Shown here: in pieces, positions 1-7,159 of the stretch
Layout: every line of letters starts with the position of its first letter
How positions within the stretch are numbered: position 1 is the stretch's first letter
NCBI GenBank assembly: GCA_021815525.1
Contig: JAKAGN010000033.1
Span: forward strand, 1 to 12,880
Length of the DNA stretch: 12,880 nucleotides
Direction: 5' to 3'
Origin: Deltaproteobacteria bacterium
Lineage (GTDB): Bacteria > Desulfobacterota > Desulfobacteria > Desulfobacterales > Desulfatibacillaceae
Made by a program: the position numbers and the translations under genes
Notes under the pieces: generated by a model
The model's input: only the letters and a program-made list of their open reading frames with translations
Told to the model about the DNA's origin: nothing
Database searches by the model: none

Positions 1-93
1 AAAGTGGGGGTTGCGGCCGCGCAACGGCTGGCGCTTCCCATGCGGCCGAACGGGATGATCTGCTTGATCAGTTTGTATATTTTTTCATATTAC

Positions 94-122
94 TTGAAAC
101 CATTCAAGATTCAATATATAAT
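94..122 (+). promoter_or_regulatory. Sigma-70 type promoter for the TRAP binding-protein gene
   Basis: The sequence shows a -35 box TTGAAA at 94-99, a 17-base spacer, and a perfect -10 box TATAAT at 117-122. The surrounding region (about 64-122) is far richer in A/T than the rest of the window, as expected for a promoter. A transcript would start near 129-131 and leave a leader of about 55 bases before the ATG at 185. This is the clearest promoter in the window. Transcription was not measured, so activity is inferred from the match to consensus. Confidence 0.8.
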
Positions 123-184
123 TGCAGCATTCGGAACAAAATACACTGTTCATTGTCCCGATCCACGCCCAAGGGAGGATTTCC

Positions 185-1459
185 ATGAAACGCTTTCTCG
201 GCCTTCTTGCCCTTTCGTCCGCGATCCTTTTGCTCCTTGCTCCGTCCCATTCGGCCCTCGCCAAGGAAACCGCCCAGTACCGCTGGAAAATGGCCACTCT
301 GGCGCCCGACGGCGTCGGCTGGGCCAAGCACATAAAGAGCGTCGTGCTTCCCGCCATCAAGGAGGCCACCAACGGCAACATGGTCATCAAGACCTACTGG
401 GGCGGCGTGATGGGGGACGAGGAGGATTACATAAAGAAGATGCGCATCGGCCAGATACAGGGCGCGGGCTTCGCCGGCCAGGGAACCGTCCTGGTATGCC
501 CCGAAATGGCCGTTTTGACGCTGCCTTTCCTGTTCGAAAATTACGCAGAGGTGGACTACATCAAGAAGATGATGAGCCCCACCTTTGACGGTCTCATGCG
601 GCAGAACGGCTACTTCATGCTGTTTCTGGCCGACCAGGACTTCGACCAGGTTCTTTCCACGAAAAAACCCATCGCCCGCCTGGAGGATTTCAAGGGAGTG
701 CGTTTCGTGGAATGGTACGGCGCCATCGAGGTGGACCTTCTCCAGACCCTGGGGGCCCAGCCCATACAGGTGAGCGTGCCCGAGATCTCGGCAAGCCTTC
801 GCCAGGGCACCTTCGACGCGGCCATAGGGCCGTCCCTGTGGGTGGTGGGAGCGCAGCTTCACACCAGCATCCATTACATCAACCCCATGAAGATACGCTA
901 CTCGCCCTCCCTCATCGCCGTCACCATGGACGCCTGGCAGAGCCTGCCGGAGGAGTACCGGAAGAAGTACTTCAATATGCGCGACCGGGTCATGAATGAG
1001 TACTGCGCCAGGGTGCGCGAGGACAACGCCAAGGGCCTGGAGGCCCTCTACAGCTATGGCGTGAAGAAGGTTCAAACCAGTCCGGCGGACCTCGCGGCGC
1101 TGAAAAAGAAGACCCGGGCGGTCTGGACCCACATGGCGGGCGACCTTTATCCCAAGGAGCTTCTGGACGAGGTCCTGGCCTACCTTGAAGAGTTCCGGGG
1201 CCACGGCGGCGGAAAGACCAAGGCCACCTGGTCCGGCGCGACCCGGGCCGAGGAGAAGGGCGTCACCGGACGGCTGGACGCCGGACAGGTGCGGAAGGTC
1301 CAGGAGCGCCTGAAGGCCTTGGGTTACTACAAGGCCAAGGTGGACGGGCTCATGGGCCCCGGCACCTTCTGGGCCATCCAGCGCTACCAGACGGACAAGG
1401 GGCTCCCGGTGACCGGCAGCGTCGACAGTGCCCTTTTACAGTCCCTTGGCGTCCACTAG
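185..1459 (+). CDS. TRAP/DctP-type periplasmic solute-binding protein with C-terminal peptidoglycan-binding domain
   Basis: This 424-residue protein is predicted to be an exported ligand-binding protein of the TRAP (DctP) family, which captures carboxylate-type solutes in the periplasm. Residues 1-26 form a signal peptide (basic MKR, hydrophobic core, SHSALA then K27). Residues 33-338 match the DctP fold, including the GVRF segment (about 171-174), where the family places its ligand-carboxylate arginine, here R173. Residues 366-422 form a PG_binding_1 module (VQERLKALGYY, VDGLMGPGTFWAIQRYQ, GLPVTG). Typical DctP proteins are about 330-340 residues and lack this module, so this is a fusion that could tether the protein to the cell wall. 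The start at 185 is chosen because AAGGGAGG lies at 171-178 and the signal peptide begins there; an upstream in-frame ATG at 122 lies inside the -10 box. No DctQ/DctM permease genes follow, and the upstream side is outside the window. The ligand is unknown. Confidence 0.88.
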   Translation: MKRFLGLLALSSAILLLLAPSHSALAKETAQYRWKMATLAPDGVGWAKHIKSVVLPAIKEATNGNMVIKTYWGGVMGDEEDYIKKMRIGQIQGAGFAGQGTVLVCPEMAVLTLPFLFENYAEVDYIKKMMSPTFDGLMRQNGYFMLFLADQDFDQVLSTKKPIARLEDFKGVRFVEWYGAIEVDLLQTLGAQPIQVSVPEISASLRQGTFDAAIGPSLWVVGAQLHTSIHYINPMKIRYSPSLIAVTMDAWQSLPEEYRKKYFNMRDRVMNEYCARVREDNAKGLEALYSYGVKKVQTSPADLAALKKKTRAVWTHMAGDLYPKELLDEVLAYLEEFRGHGGGKTKATWSGATRAEEKGVTGRLDAGQVRKVQERLKALGYYKAKVDGLMGPGTFWAIQRYQTDKGLPVTGSVDSALLQSLGVH

Positions 1460-1460
1460 C

Positions 1461-1581
1461 AGCCTGCCGAAAAACGCGATTTTCTGTGTTGCGTTTCAAA
1501 GCCAATTTCGGTCACGTACGAAAAGTACGCTCCCTCATTGGCTTTTCACGCGCCTTGAAACTCATCGTTTTTCGGCAGGCT
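1461..1581. repeat. 121-bp palindromic MITE/REP-like element with 16-bp terminal inverted repeats
   Basis: Bases 1461-1476 (AGCCTGCCGAAAAACG) and 1566-1581 are perfect reverse complements. Inside, GTTTCAA (1493-1499) pairs with TTGAAAC (1555-1561), AAAGCCAAT (1498-1506) pairs with ATTGGCTTT (1537-1545), and CGTAC (1515-1519) pairs with GTACG (1525-1529) around a five-base loop. The whole element can therefore fold into one long, interrupted hairpin. It begins one base after the stop codon of the binding-protein gene and codes for nothing recognisable. Two readings fit: a dispersed non-autonomous palindromic repeat, or a transcription/mRNA-end structure for the upstream gene. These are not exclusive. 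No convincing target-site duplication is visible. Copy number in the genome cannot be known from here. Confidence 0.75.
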
Positions 1582-1637
1582 TCATAGAGAGCCTTTTTCA
1601 ACGGGCTGATAGGGGATGCGGAAATGCGGCGATTTTA

Positions 1638-1672
1638 GGGCGTCCGGCGGGGCAAGGCCTTTCCGGACGCCC
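1638..1672. other. GC-rich hairpin in the leader of the histidine kinase gene
   Basis: GGGCGTCCGG (1638-1647) and CCGGACGCCC (1663-1672) form a perfect 10-bp stem around a 15-base loop that itself contains the palindrome AAGGCCTT. No T-run follows on the + strand, so it does not look like an ordinary rho-independent terminator. It sits 74 bases before the kinase start and could be an operator or leader-RNA structure. Apart from this and the upstream palindrome, nothing else is recognised between 1582 and 1746, and no clear promoter was found there. Confidence 0.4.
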
Positions 1673-1746
1673 GGCTTGCGCCGCGGCGTGGCGTTTCGGC
1701 CGGGTGACGCACTCCGGCGATCCGGCGAAACCGAGGGCTTGCCTAC

Positions 1747-2703
1747 ATGCAGTCATCCCGCTGGTACTTCCATCCGGTAGCAATACTGGTCTATTCCATC
1801 CTGGCGCTCGCAAGCTCCCTTTTTCTCTACATATACTGGTACGTAAAGGCCAGCTCCGCCGTGAGGCTCGTGGCGGCGCGCCTGAACGCCAACCCTGAGC
1901 AGTTCACCCGCTACCAGACCTGGGTCGTGATTTCCATCCTCTCCATCCTGGTGGGAATCATCCTCATGAACATCATCATCTTTTTCATCTACAACATAAA
2001 GACCCGGGAGCTTTACAAAACCCAGCGGAACTTCATCAACAACTTCACCCACGAGCTGAAGACCCCGGTCACCTCCATCGCCCTTTACCTCGAAACCTTC
2101 CTGGCCCACGATCTTCAAAAACCCGAGCGCGACCGCTACGTGGGCTACATGCTCTCCGACGTGGAAAGGCTCACGGACAACATCCAGAGCATCCTGAACC
2201 TCGCCCGGATCGAGAGCAAGAGCTACGGCGGCAAGTTCGAGGCTTCCGACGTGGTGGAAACCCTCCGCAACATCTTCCGGGACAACCTCCACCGCTTTCC
2301 GGGGGCCGAAATCGGGCTCCGCGACCCCGTGGAATGGCCCTTGACGTGCAGCCTCAACCTTCCCCTCTTCGAGATGCTGGTCTTGAACATTCTCGGAAAC
2401 GCCGTTAAGTATAACGAATCGGCCACGCCAAGGGTGGATGTCTCATTCGAGCGGACCCGGCGCAGGGTGACCGTCGTCTTTACCGACAACGGCATAGGGA
2501 TGGAAAAGAGGCATCTTAAGAAGATATTCAGGAAGTTCTACCAGGCCGGGGATTCCAACGACCGCACGGCCAGCGGAAACGGCCTGGGGCTTTACCTGGT
2601 CATGAGCGTCACTAAAATCCACAAGGGAAGGATAAGGGCCGAAAGCGAGGGCCCCGGGCGGGGCAGCTCCTTCCGGCTCACCCTTCCCCTTCTCAGGAGT
2701 TGA
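1747..2703 (+). CDS. Membrane sensor histidine kinase
   Basis: This 318-residue protein is a two-component sensor kinase that autophosphorylates on histidine and passes phosphate to the regulator encoded just downstream. Two transmembrane helices (about 9-32 and 58-82) bracket a periplasmic loop of only about 25 residues, so there is no classical sensor domain and no HAMP domain. The HisKA H-box NFTHELKTP has H102 as the phospho-acceptor. The HATPase part shows the N-box NILGNAVKYN (214-223), G1 DNGIGM (247-252), the F-box FRKFYQ (261-266) and the G2 box GNGLGL (277-282), so all catalytic boxes are intact. The ATG at 1747 has a weak GAGG-like ribosome site. The regulator start lies 9 bases after its stop, which indicates co-transcription. 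The signal is unknown; the short loop suggests sensing within the membrane or through a partner protein. Confidence 0.93.
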   Translation: MQSSRWYFHPVAILVYSILALASSLFLYIYWYVKASSAVRLVAARLNANPEQFTRYQTWVVISILSILVGIILMNIIIFFIYNIKTRELYKTQRNFINNFTHELKTPVTSIALYLETFLAHDLQKPERDRYVGYMLSDVERLTDNIQSILNLARIESKSYGGKFEASDVVETLRNIFRDNLHRFPGAEIGLRDPVEWPLTCSLNLPLFEMLVLNILGNAVKYNESATPRVDVSFERTRRRVTVVFTDNGIGMEKRHLKKIFRKFYQAGDSNDRTASGNGLGLYLVMSVTKIHKGRIRAESEGPGRGSSFRLTLPLLRS

Positions 2704-2712
2704 GAGGCATTC

Positions 2713-3444
2713 ATGGGGCTTGCCCGTCAAGGCGAAAGGGAAAAGCGGATACTGGTGGTGGAGGACGACCCCCACGTGGCCGAGGGCCTCACGCTCAACC
2801 TCAAGCTCGCCGGCTACCAGGTGGACCTGGCGTCCACCGGCCCCGCTGGGCTTAGCCGCTACCGGGAGGGGCGGCCGGATCTCATCGTGTTGGACATAAT
2901 GCTGCCGGGCATGGACGGTCTTGCGGTGCTCCAGAACATCCGCTTGGAGGACGAGCGCACCCCCATCCTGATCCTCTCCGCCAAGGGGGACGTGGACGAC
3001 AAGATAAGGGGGCTCGCCCTGGGGGTGGACGATTACCTTGTGAAGCCCTTTCATTTGAAGGAGTTCCTGCTGCGGGTGGAGCGCCTCCTGGCCCGCTCCT
3101 CGTGGCGTCCAGGGAGCGCTGAGGCAGGGAGCGATTCGGGCGACACGTACGTGTTCGGGCCCAACCGCGTACATCTTTCCTCCTTCACGGCATATTGCCG
3201 AATGGGCACCGTCTCCTTGAGCGAACAGGAGGTCAAGCTTCTGAAGCTTTTTTTCACCAACCGGGGAAAACCCCTCTCCCGCAAGGAGATACTGGAGATC
3301 GGATGGGGCTACATCGCCAACACCGAGACCCGGACAGTGGACAACTTCATAGTGCGCTTCCGCAAGTACTTCGAGGAAGACCCCAAGAACCCGGTTTATT
3401 TCAAGAGCCTACGGGCCGTGGGCTATGTTTTCGACCACGATTAG
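2713..3444 (+). CDS. OmpR/PhoB-family response regulator
   Basis: This 243-residue DNA-binding regulator is the likely phosphotransfer partner of the kinase encoded immediately upstream. The receiver domain (about 11-128) has the acidic pocket E17-D18-D19, the phospho-acceptor D61 within LIVLDIMLPGMDG, S89 as the switch Ser/Thr, and K111 within LVKPF. The C-terminal winged-helix domain (about 150-241) shows the pattern RTVDNFIVRFRKYFEEDP followed by the hairpin LRAVGYVF, typical of the OmpR/PhoB effector. A linker rich in Ser/Gly/Asp (about 131-147) joins the domains. All key residues are present, so it should be phosphorylation-controlled. Only 11 bases separate it from the LpxB-related gene downstream, so the regulator is probably transcribed into the glycolipid-like operon and may control it. 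That target is inferred from position only. Confidence 0.94.
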   Translation: MGLARQGEREKRILVVEDDPHVAEGLTLNLKLAGYQVDLASTGPAGLSRYREGRPDLIVLDIMLPGMDGLAVLQNIRLEDERTPILILSAKGDVDDKIRGLALGVDDYLVKPFHLKEFLLRVERLLARSSWRPGSAEAGSDSGDTYVFGPNRVHLSSFTAYCRMGTVSLSEQEVKLLKLFFTNRGKPLSRKEILEIGWGYIANTETRTVDNFIVRFRKYFEEDPKNPVYFKSLRAVGYVFDHD

Positions 3445-3455
3445 GCGCAGGCGCC

Positions 3456-4676
3456 ATGCCTTTATTCCGCGTTCTTTTTGTTTCCAACGGTCATGGCGAG
3501 GACCACATGGCCGGGCGGATTTTGGACCGCCTTGCCGGGGTGAAAGCCCTCGAAATCGAGGCATGGCCCATGGTGGGGGAGGGCGGGGCCTACGCGGCGC
3601 GGGGCATCCGCCGGATCGGGCCGCGTAACATGCTTCCCAGCCGTGGTTTCGCCACCTTGAGCCTTCCCCTTTTTCTCAAAGACCTCAAGGCGGGCTGGAT
3701 TTCCACCCATCTTTCGCAGTTCCGGGCTGCCCGGGCCCTGCGCGGGCGCTTCCACCTGGCCCTTGCCGTGGGGGACGTCGTGCCAATGGCTGCGGCGGTC
3801 CTGGCGCGCCTTCCCTTTCTCTTCGTGGGCTGCGCCAAGAGCGCCTACTACCGCTACGGCTACACGGCCTGGGAAAAGGCGCTCCTTCGCCGCTTCTGCC
3901 TTTTGGCCTTTCCCCGCGACCGGCCCACCGCCGGCGTTCTGGCCAGGGCGGGTGTCCGGGTCCGCTGCGCCGGAATCCCCATGATGGACGATCTCGCGCC
4001 CTCCGGGCGGGGCTTCGGCGCGGCCCCGGACACGGCGCTGCTGGGGCTTTTGCCCGGCTCCCGCCACGACGACCTCGAAAACGCGGCTACCCTTCTTTCC
4101 GTGACCGCGGAGGCGGCGGGGATCATGGGGCCGGGGCGGAAGGTCATGGGGCTTGTTGCGGCGCATCCCGGCTTCGATCTTCCGGCCTTCCGCTCCATGA
4201 TGGCGCGGCCCGGGCCGAAGAGCGGCGGATGGGAGGCCGGGCTGGCGGATGAAAAACCCGGTGGAGCCGGGCTATTTTTCGTCCACCGTTCCTCGGGCGC
4301 GCTGGCGCTTGTGGTGAAGCGCCGTTTCGCCGACGTCCTTCACGCCTCCCACGTGGTGGTGGGGCTTGCCGGAACCGCCAACGAGCAGGCCGTGGGCCTG
4401 GGAAAACCCCTCGTCACCTTCCCCACGCCCGGGCACTTCGGAAAAAATTACGTGCGCATGAAGATGGAGCTTTTCGGCGCGGCCGCGGTGGCGGTTCCGC
4501 CCCGTCCTTACGACGCGGCCCGCGCGGTGGTGGAGATTCTGAACGATCCGGCGCGCGGCCGGCGCATGGGCGAAACCGGCCGCGCGCGCATGGGCGGTCC
4601 CGGCGCGTCGGACGCGGTGGCGGCGGCCCTGCTTTCGGCCCTGCTGCGCCTGCGCGCGGAAGAAAAGCTCCCATGA
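3456..4676 (+). CDS. LpxB-related (lipid-A-disaccharide-synthase-like) glycosyltransferase, first copy
   Basis: This 406-residue protein resembles the family annotated as lipid-A-disaccharide synthase-related protein (TIGR03492-like), a GT-B fold group distinct from true LpxB. The N-terminal motif SNGHGEDHMA (10-19) is the family's substrate-site loop. LLPGSRHDDL (198-207) matches the LpxB nucleotide-sugar motif, and GLAGTANEQAVGLGKPLV (303-320) is the C-terminal donor-binding region. It lacks a signal peptide and probably works at the inner face of the inner membrane. The start at 3456 is chosen because homology begins there; the reading frame stays open upstream to 3195 but that part overlaps the regulator gene. 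Its stop overlaps the next start (ATGA at 4673-4676). True acceptor and donor are unknown; neighbours suggest an envelope glycolipid rather than standard lipid A, since no lpxA, lpxC, lpxD or lpxK is nearby. Confidence 0.82.
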   Translation: MPLFRVLFVSNGHGEDHMAGRILDRLAGVKALEIEAWPMVGEGGAYAARGIRRIGPRNMLPSRGFATLSLPLFLKDLKAGWISTHLSQFRAARALRGRFHLALAVGDVVPMAAAVLARLPFLFVGCAKSAYYRYGYTAWEKALLRRFCLLAFPRDRPTAGVLARAGVRVRCAGIPMMDDLAPSGRGFGAAPDTALLGLLPGSRHDDLENAATLLSVTAEAAGIMGPGRKVMGLVAAHPGFDLPAFRSMMARPGPKSGGWEAGLADEKPGGAGLFFVHRSSGALALVVKRRFADVLHASHVVVGLAGTANEQAVGLGKPLVTFPTPGHFGKNYVRMKMELFGAAAVAVPPRPYDAARAVVEILNDPARGRRMGETGRARMGGPGASDAVAAALLSALLRLRAEEKLP

Positions 4677-5401
4677 AGGACATTTTCCGGCGCGCCTATT
4701 TTCCAGAGATCCACGATGTCTCGGCCGCCGATCCCGAGGCCCCGGCGGAGCTTCTGGCCCTTTTACCGCACGCGGCCCGGGAAAAGGCGTCCTTCCTGGC
4801 GGTCCCCGACTGGGCCGGGCGCGCACCCCTTTCGGGCTCGCCAGCAATGGTTCAAAGGCTCGGCGATTCTCCGGAGCGCCTCGTCCTTCACGGGCTTACG
4901 CACAAAGCTCCAGAAAGCATCATGAACCGTATCCGCTTCGGCGGAGACAACCACTCGGAATTTCTGGGGCTTTCCGTCATCGAAGCCAAGAATCGCCTCC
5001 ATGCCGCGGCGCTATCCTTCGCGGGGCTCTTTGGCCGGGCTCCGGCGTGGTTTTGCGCGCCGCGCTGGGAGCCTGGCCGCCTGACCCGCCAAATGCTTTG
5101 GGACTTGGGCTTCGCCGGCGTCATGGAACGCCGCGCCTACGTTCATCGCAATCTCGGGGCGCTGCCCCTTTCGGTCCTCTCCTTCGATCACGGGCCGCGC
5201 CATGCCGTGCGTTTGGCCGCAAGGCTTTTCCGGAGGCGTCTTTCGGCGCGCCTTTTCGCCTCGGGCCGGCCGTTTCGCCTGGCGCTTCATCCCGCGGACC
5301 GCTTGGATCCTTCGGTGCTGGCGGAAATTGGCGCCCTCTGCGCGCGGCTCGACCGGCAAGGCTGGACGCCGCTTTCGCTTTCGGATGCCTTTACAAAATG
5401 A
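4673..5401 (+). CDS. NodB-fold polysaccharide deacetylase-like protein (DUF2334-like)
   Basis: This 242-residue protein has the motif order of the NodB/CE4 deacetylase superfamily in the DUF2334-like variant. It shows HDVS at 14-17 (D15 as metal/catalytic acid position), HGLTH at 73-77 giving the H-x3-H metal pair, APRW at 129-132, and LALHPAD with H206 near the end. Such enzymes remove N-acetyl or other acyl groups from sugars using a metal ion. No signal peptide is visible, so a cytoplasmic or membrane-surface intermediate is a more likely substrate than finished polymer. It overlaps its neighbours by 4 bases on both sides (ATGA at 4673 and at 5398), implying translational coupling. Inferred role: deacetylating an amino-sugar intermediate made or used by the adjacent glycosyltransferases. 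Activity is not certain, because this branch of the superfamily is poorly characterised. Confidence 0.75.
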   Translation: MKDIFRRAYFPEIHDVSAADPEAPAELLALLPHAAREKASFLAVPDWAGRAPLSGSPAMVQRLGDSPERLVLHGLTHKAPESIMNRIRFGGDNHSEFLGLSVIEAKNRLHAAALSFAGLFGRAPAWFCAPRWEPGRLTRQMLWDLGFAGVMERRAYVHRNLGALPLSVLSFDHGPRHAVRLAARLFRRRLSARLFASGRPFRLALHPADRLDPSVLAEIGALCARLDRQGWTPLSLSDAFTK

Positions 5402-6408
5402 ACGGCCCTCTTCCCATGGTCTCTTTCGTGGTCACGGCCCACGACGAAGCCCCTTTCGTGGCCGCCTGCCTGGCGTCCCTGGCGGCCCAGGACGGCCTTT
5501 CGCCGAACGATTTCGAGATCGTTTTCGTGGACGACCGCTCCGGAGACGGCACTGGCGAGGCCGCCCTTGCCGCGAATGTTCCCAACCTAAGATTGATCAG
5601 TGTGGATTCTTACGATCCGTCCCGCGGCCTGACGGCGCGGCAGGCGGCCCTGGATATTGCCTTCAGGAAGGCGCGGGGACAGTGGATTTTCGTCACCGAC
5701 GCCGATGCCGTGGCCGATCCCTCGTGGGCCCGCGCGACCCTGGCCGCGCTGGGGCGCGGCCGCGCACTGGCCGCCACCGGGCCGCTTGGCTTCCGGCCCG
5801 TATCCGAGGGGCTTTTCCATCGTCTTCTGGCTCGGCTTCAGACAGCGGACGGGCTTTTCTACGGCGGGGCCTGCTCCATTCTCTCCCATTTCGGCCTTTC
5901 CTCCGGAATGGTTTTCGGAAACGCGGCCTTCAAAAGAGAGCTTTACGAGGCCGCGGGAGGCTTCGACGGGACGGGTTTTTCCCTCACCGAGGACCTTTCC
6001 TTCGCGCGCGCGCTCCACGCAATGGGCGTCCGCACGGCCCGCCTTGCGCGTCCCCTGGTGACGGTGGGGGCCTCCCCGAGCCTTGCCGAGCTGTTTTCCC
6101 GGTCCCTGCGGGTGAGCGCCGGGGGCCTCTCCGCGCTTTCGGCCCTCATCGGGGCCTGGATGGGCTCTTACGGGCTCCTGGCCCTTGCCTCCCTTTTTTC
6201 TCCGAAGCTTTTTCCCTTGTTTGTATTCCGCGCCCTTCTGGGCTTTTTCTGGCTCGACCGCGCCGGAAGGCGGGGCGGCCTCCCAAGGAGCTTCAGGCCC
6301 GCTTTCCTTTTCTACGAGCCCGCGGCCGTCCTCGTGGGGGTCTTGGTCATGCTGAGGCTTGTCCGGCCCGTGAGCGTGGAATGGGCAGGAGTATCCTATG
6401 AAAGATGA
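5398..6408 (+). CDS. Family 2 glycosyltransferase with C-terminal membrane segments
   Basis: This 336-residue protein is an inverting GT-A glycosyltransferase. The N-terminal beta-strand VSFVVTAHDEAPF (8-20), the FVDDRSGDGT loop (44-52) and the DxD-type metal/nucleotide site DAD (101-103) are typical of GT2. GNAAFKREL (174-182) and the acidic pair E198-D199, the usual catalytic-base region, follow. RSLRVSAGG (235-243) stands where processive members carry a QxxRW motif, which is absent, so a single-sugar transfer is more likely than polymer synthesis. Hydrophobic stretches at about 244-285 and 302-322 should anchor it in the inner membrane. The start at 5398 is set by the ATGA overlap with the deacetylase gene; M7 is an alternative. 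The frame extends upstream to 5047, but that part only shadows the deacetylase gene. Donor and acceptor are unknown. Confidence 0.88.
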   Translation: MNGPLPMVSFVVTAHDEAPFVAACLASLAAQDGLSPNDFEIVFVDDRSGDGTGEAALAANVPNLRLISVDSYDPSRGLTARQAALDIAFRKARGQWIFVTDADAVADPSWARATLAALGRGRALAATGPLGFRPVSEGLFHRLLARLQTADGLFYGGACSILSHFGLSSGMVFGNAAFKRELYEAAGGFDGTGFSLTEDLSFARALHAMGVRTARLARPLVTVGASPSLAELFSRSLRVSAGGLSALSALIGAWMGSYGLLALASLFSPKLFPLFVFRALLGFFWLDRAGRRGGLPRSFRPAFLFYEPAAVLVGVLVMLRLVRPVSVEWAGVSYER

Positions 6409-7159
6409 TTCCGCGCGCGGCGCTTGCCGGGAAGGCGTCGAAATCCGGCCCTACCGGGCATCCGACCGCGACGCGGTTCGCCGCATCTGCGTGCGGACCG
6501 CCTTCCGCAACCGGGGGCTTTCGGGGATCTTCGAGGACGGGGAGCTTTTCGCCGACTACTTCACCTCCTATTACACCGATTTCGAGCCCGGCTCCGCAAT
6601 GGTGGCCGAAGTTTCGGGCGAAATCGCGGGCTATCTCTTAGGATGCCTCGACACCCGGCGCTTCCTGCGCCTGATGGGGATCAGGATCGTTCCCCGGATA
6701 GCCCTCCTGGCCGGGTTCCGCCTTGTTTCCGGGCGGTACAGGGAGCCCGGATCGCGCCGCTTTCTGCTCTGGCTCGCCACCCGCGCCGCGCGGGAGGCCC
6801 CCAGGGTCCCGGTGTTGCGCTATCCAGCTCACTACCACATAAACGTTCTGCCCGAGGGTTACGGAAGGAGGCTCTATTCCCTCATGAGCCTTTTGTTCGT
6901 GAACCGGGCCATGCGGCGCGGCGTTGCCGGGCTTCACGGAATCGCTCTGGACACCGCGGAAAACTATATTCTATCCCGGTTGACAAGGACATATTCAAAG
7001 ATTAATCCCGGATGGATCGATTACTACGACACGCGGCCCACAAGCTTGGGCCGGGATGTCCTTCTGGAGGATGTCCCCCTGGTGAATCGTGTCTTTGGTT
7101 TTAAAATCGAAGATTATCGAGCATTTTTATTATGGATACATCGCAGGTTTCCAATTTAG
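6398..7159 (+). CDS. GNAT-like N-acyltransferase
   Basis: This 253-residue protein looks like a GCN5-related acyltransferase. VEIRPYRASDRDAVRRIC (14-31) is a typical GNAT N-terminus, MVAEVSGEIAGYLLG (68-82) fits strands beta-2 to beta-4, and AHYHINVLPEGYGRRL (144-159) aligns with the acyl-CoA-binding segment of the sub-group with a HLHI strand. That CoA loop is shortened compared with the usual R-x-x-G-x-G/A, so CoA binding may be altered. Residues about 200-253 have no motif I recognise. It has a good ribosome site (GCAGGAG, about 6384-6390) and overlaps the preceding gene by 11 bases and the next by 28. In this setting it may acylate the amine exposed by the deacetylase, which is inference. 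The 3' part of the gene (about 6950-7140) is visibly A/T-richer than its surroundings. Confidence 0.7.
   Translation: MKDDSARGACREGVEIRPYRASDRDAVRRICVRTAFRNRGLSGIFEDGELFADYFTSYYTDFEPGSAMVAEVSGEIAGYLLGCLDTRRFLRLMGIRIVPRIALLAGFRLVSGRYREPGSRRFLLWLATRAAREAPRVPVLRYPAHYHINVLPEGYGRRLYSLMSLLFVNRAMRRGVAGLHGIALDTAENYILSRLTRTYSKINPGWIDYYDTRPTSLGRDVLLEDVPLVNRVFGFKIEDYRAFLLWIHRRFPI

Noticed and set aside
104..1204. Long - strand reading frame of 366 codons opposite the TRAP binding-protein gene
   Set aside because: The + strand protein has a signal peptide, two recognisable domains and a strong promoter; the - strand product has no recognisable motif and is a GC-rich shadow.
1461..1581. Integron attC site or CRISPR-related palindrome
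   Set aside because: No attC core sites (RYYYAAC/GTTRRRY pair), no cassette structure, and no repeated units with spacers.
3195..3455. Upstream extension of the first LpxB-like protein
   Set aside because: It lies inside the regulator's winged-helix coding sequence; homology starts at the ATG at 3456.
5047..5397. Upstream extension of the GT2 protein
   Set aside because: It is an alternate frame of the deacetylase gene; the ATGA overlap at 5398 gives a natural start.
5202..6401. 399-codon + frame over the GT2 gene
   Set aside because: Its product is an Arg/Pro/Gly-rich frame-shifted version of the deacetylase and GT2 genes with no motif.
6980..7008. TTGACA at 6980-6985 as an internal promoter for the second LpxB-like gene
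   Set aside because: The -35 matches consensus, but no acceptable -10 box lies 16-18 bases downstream.
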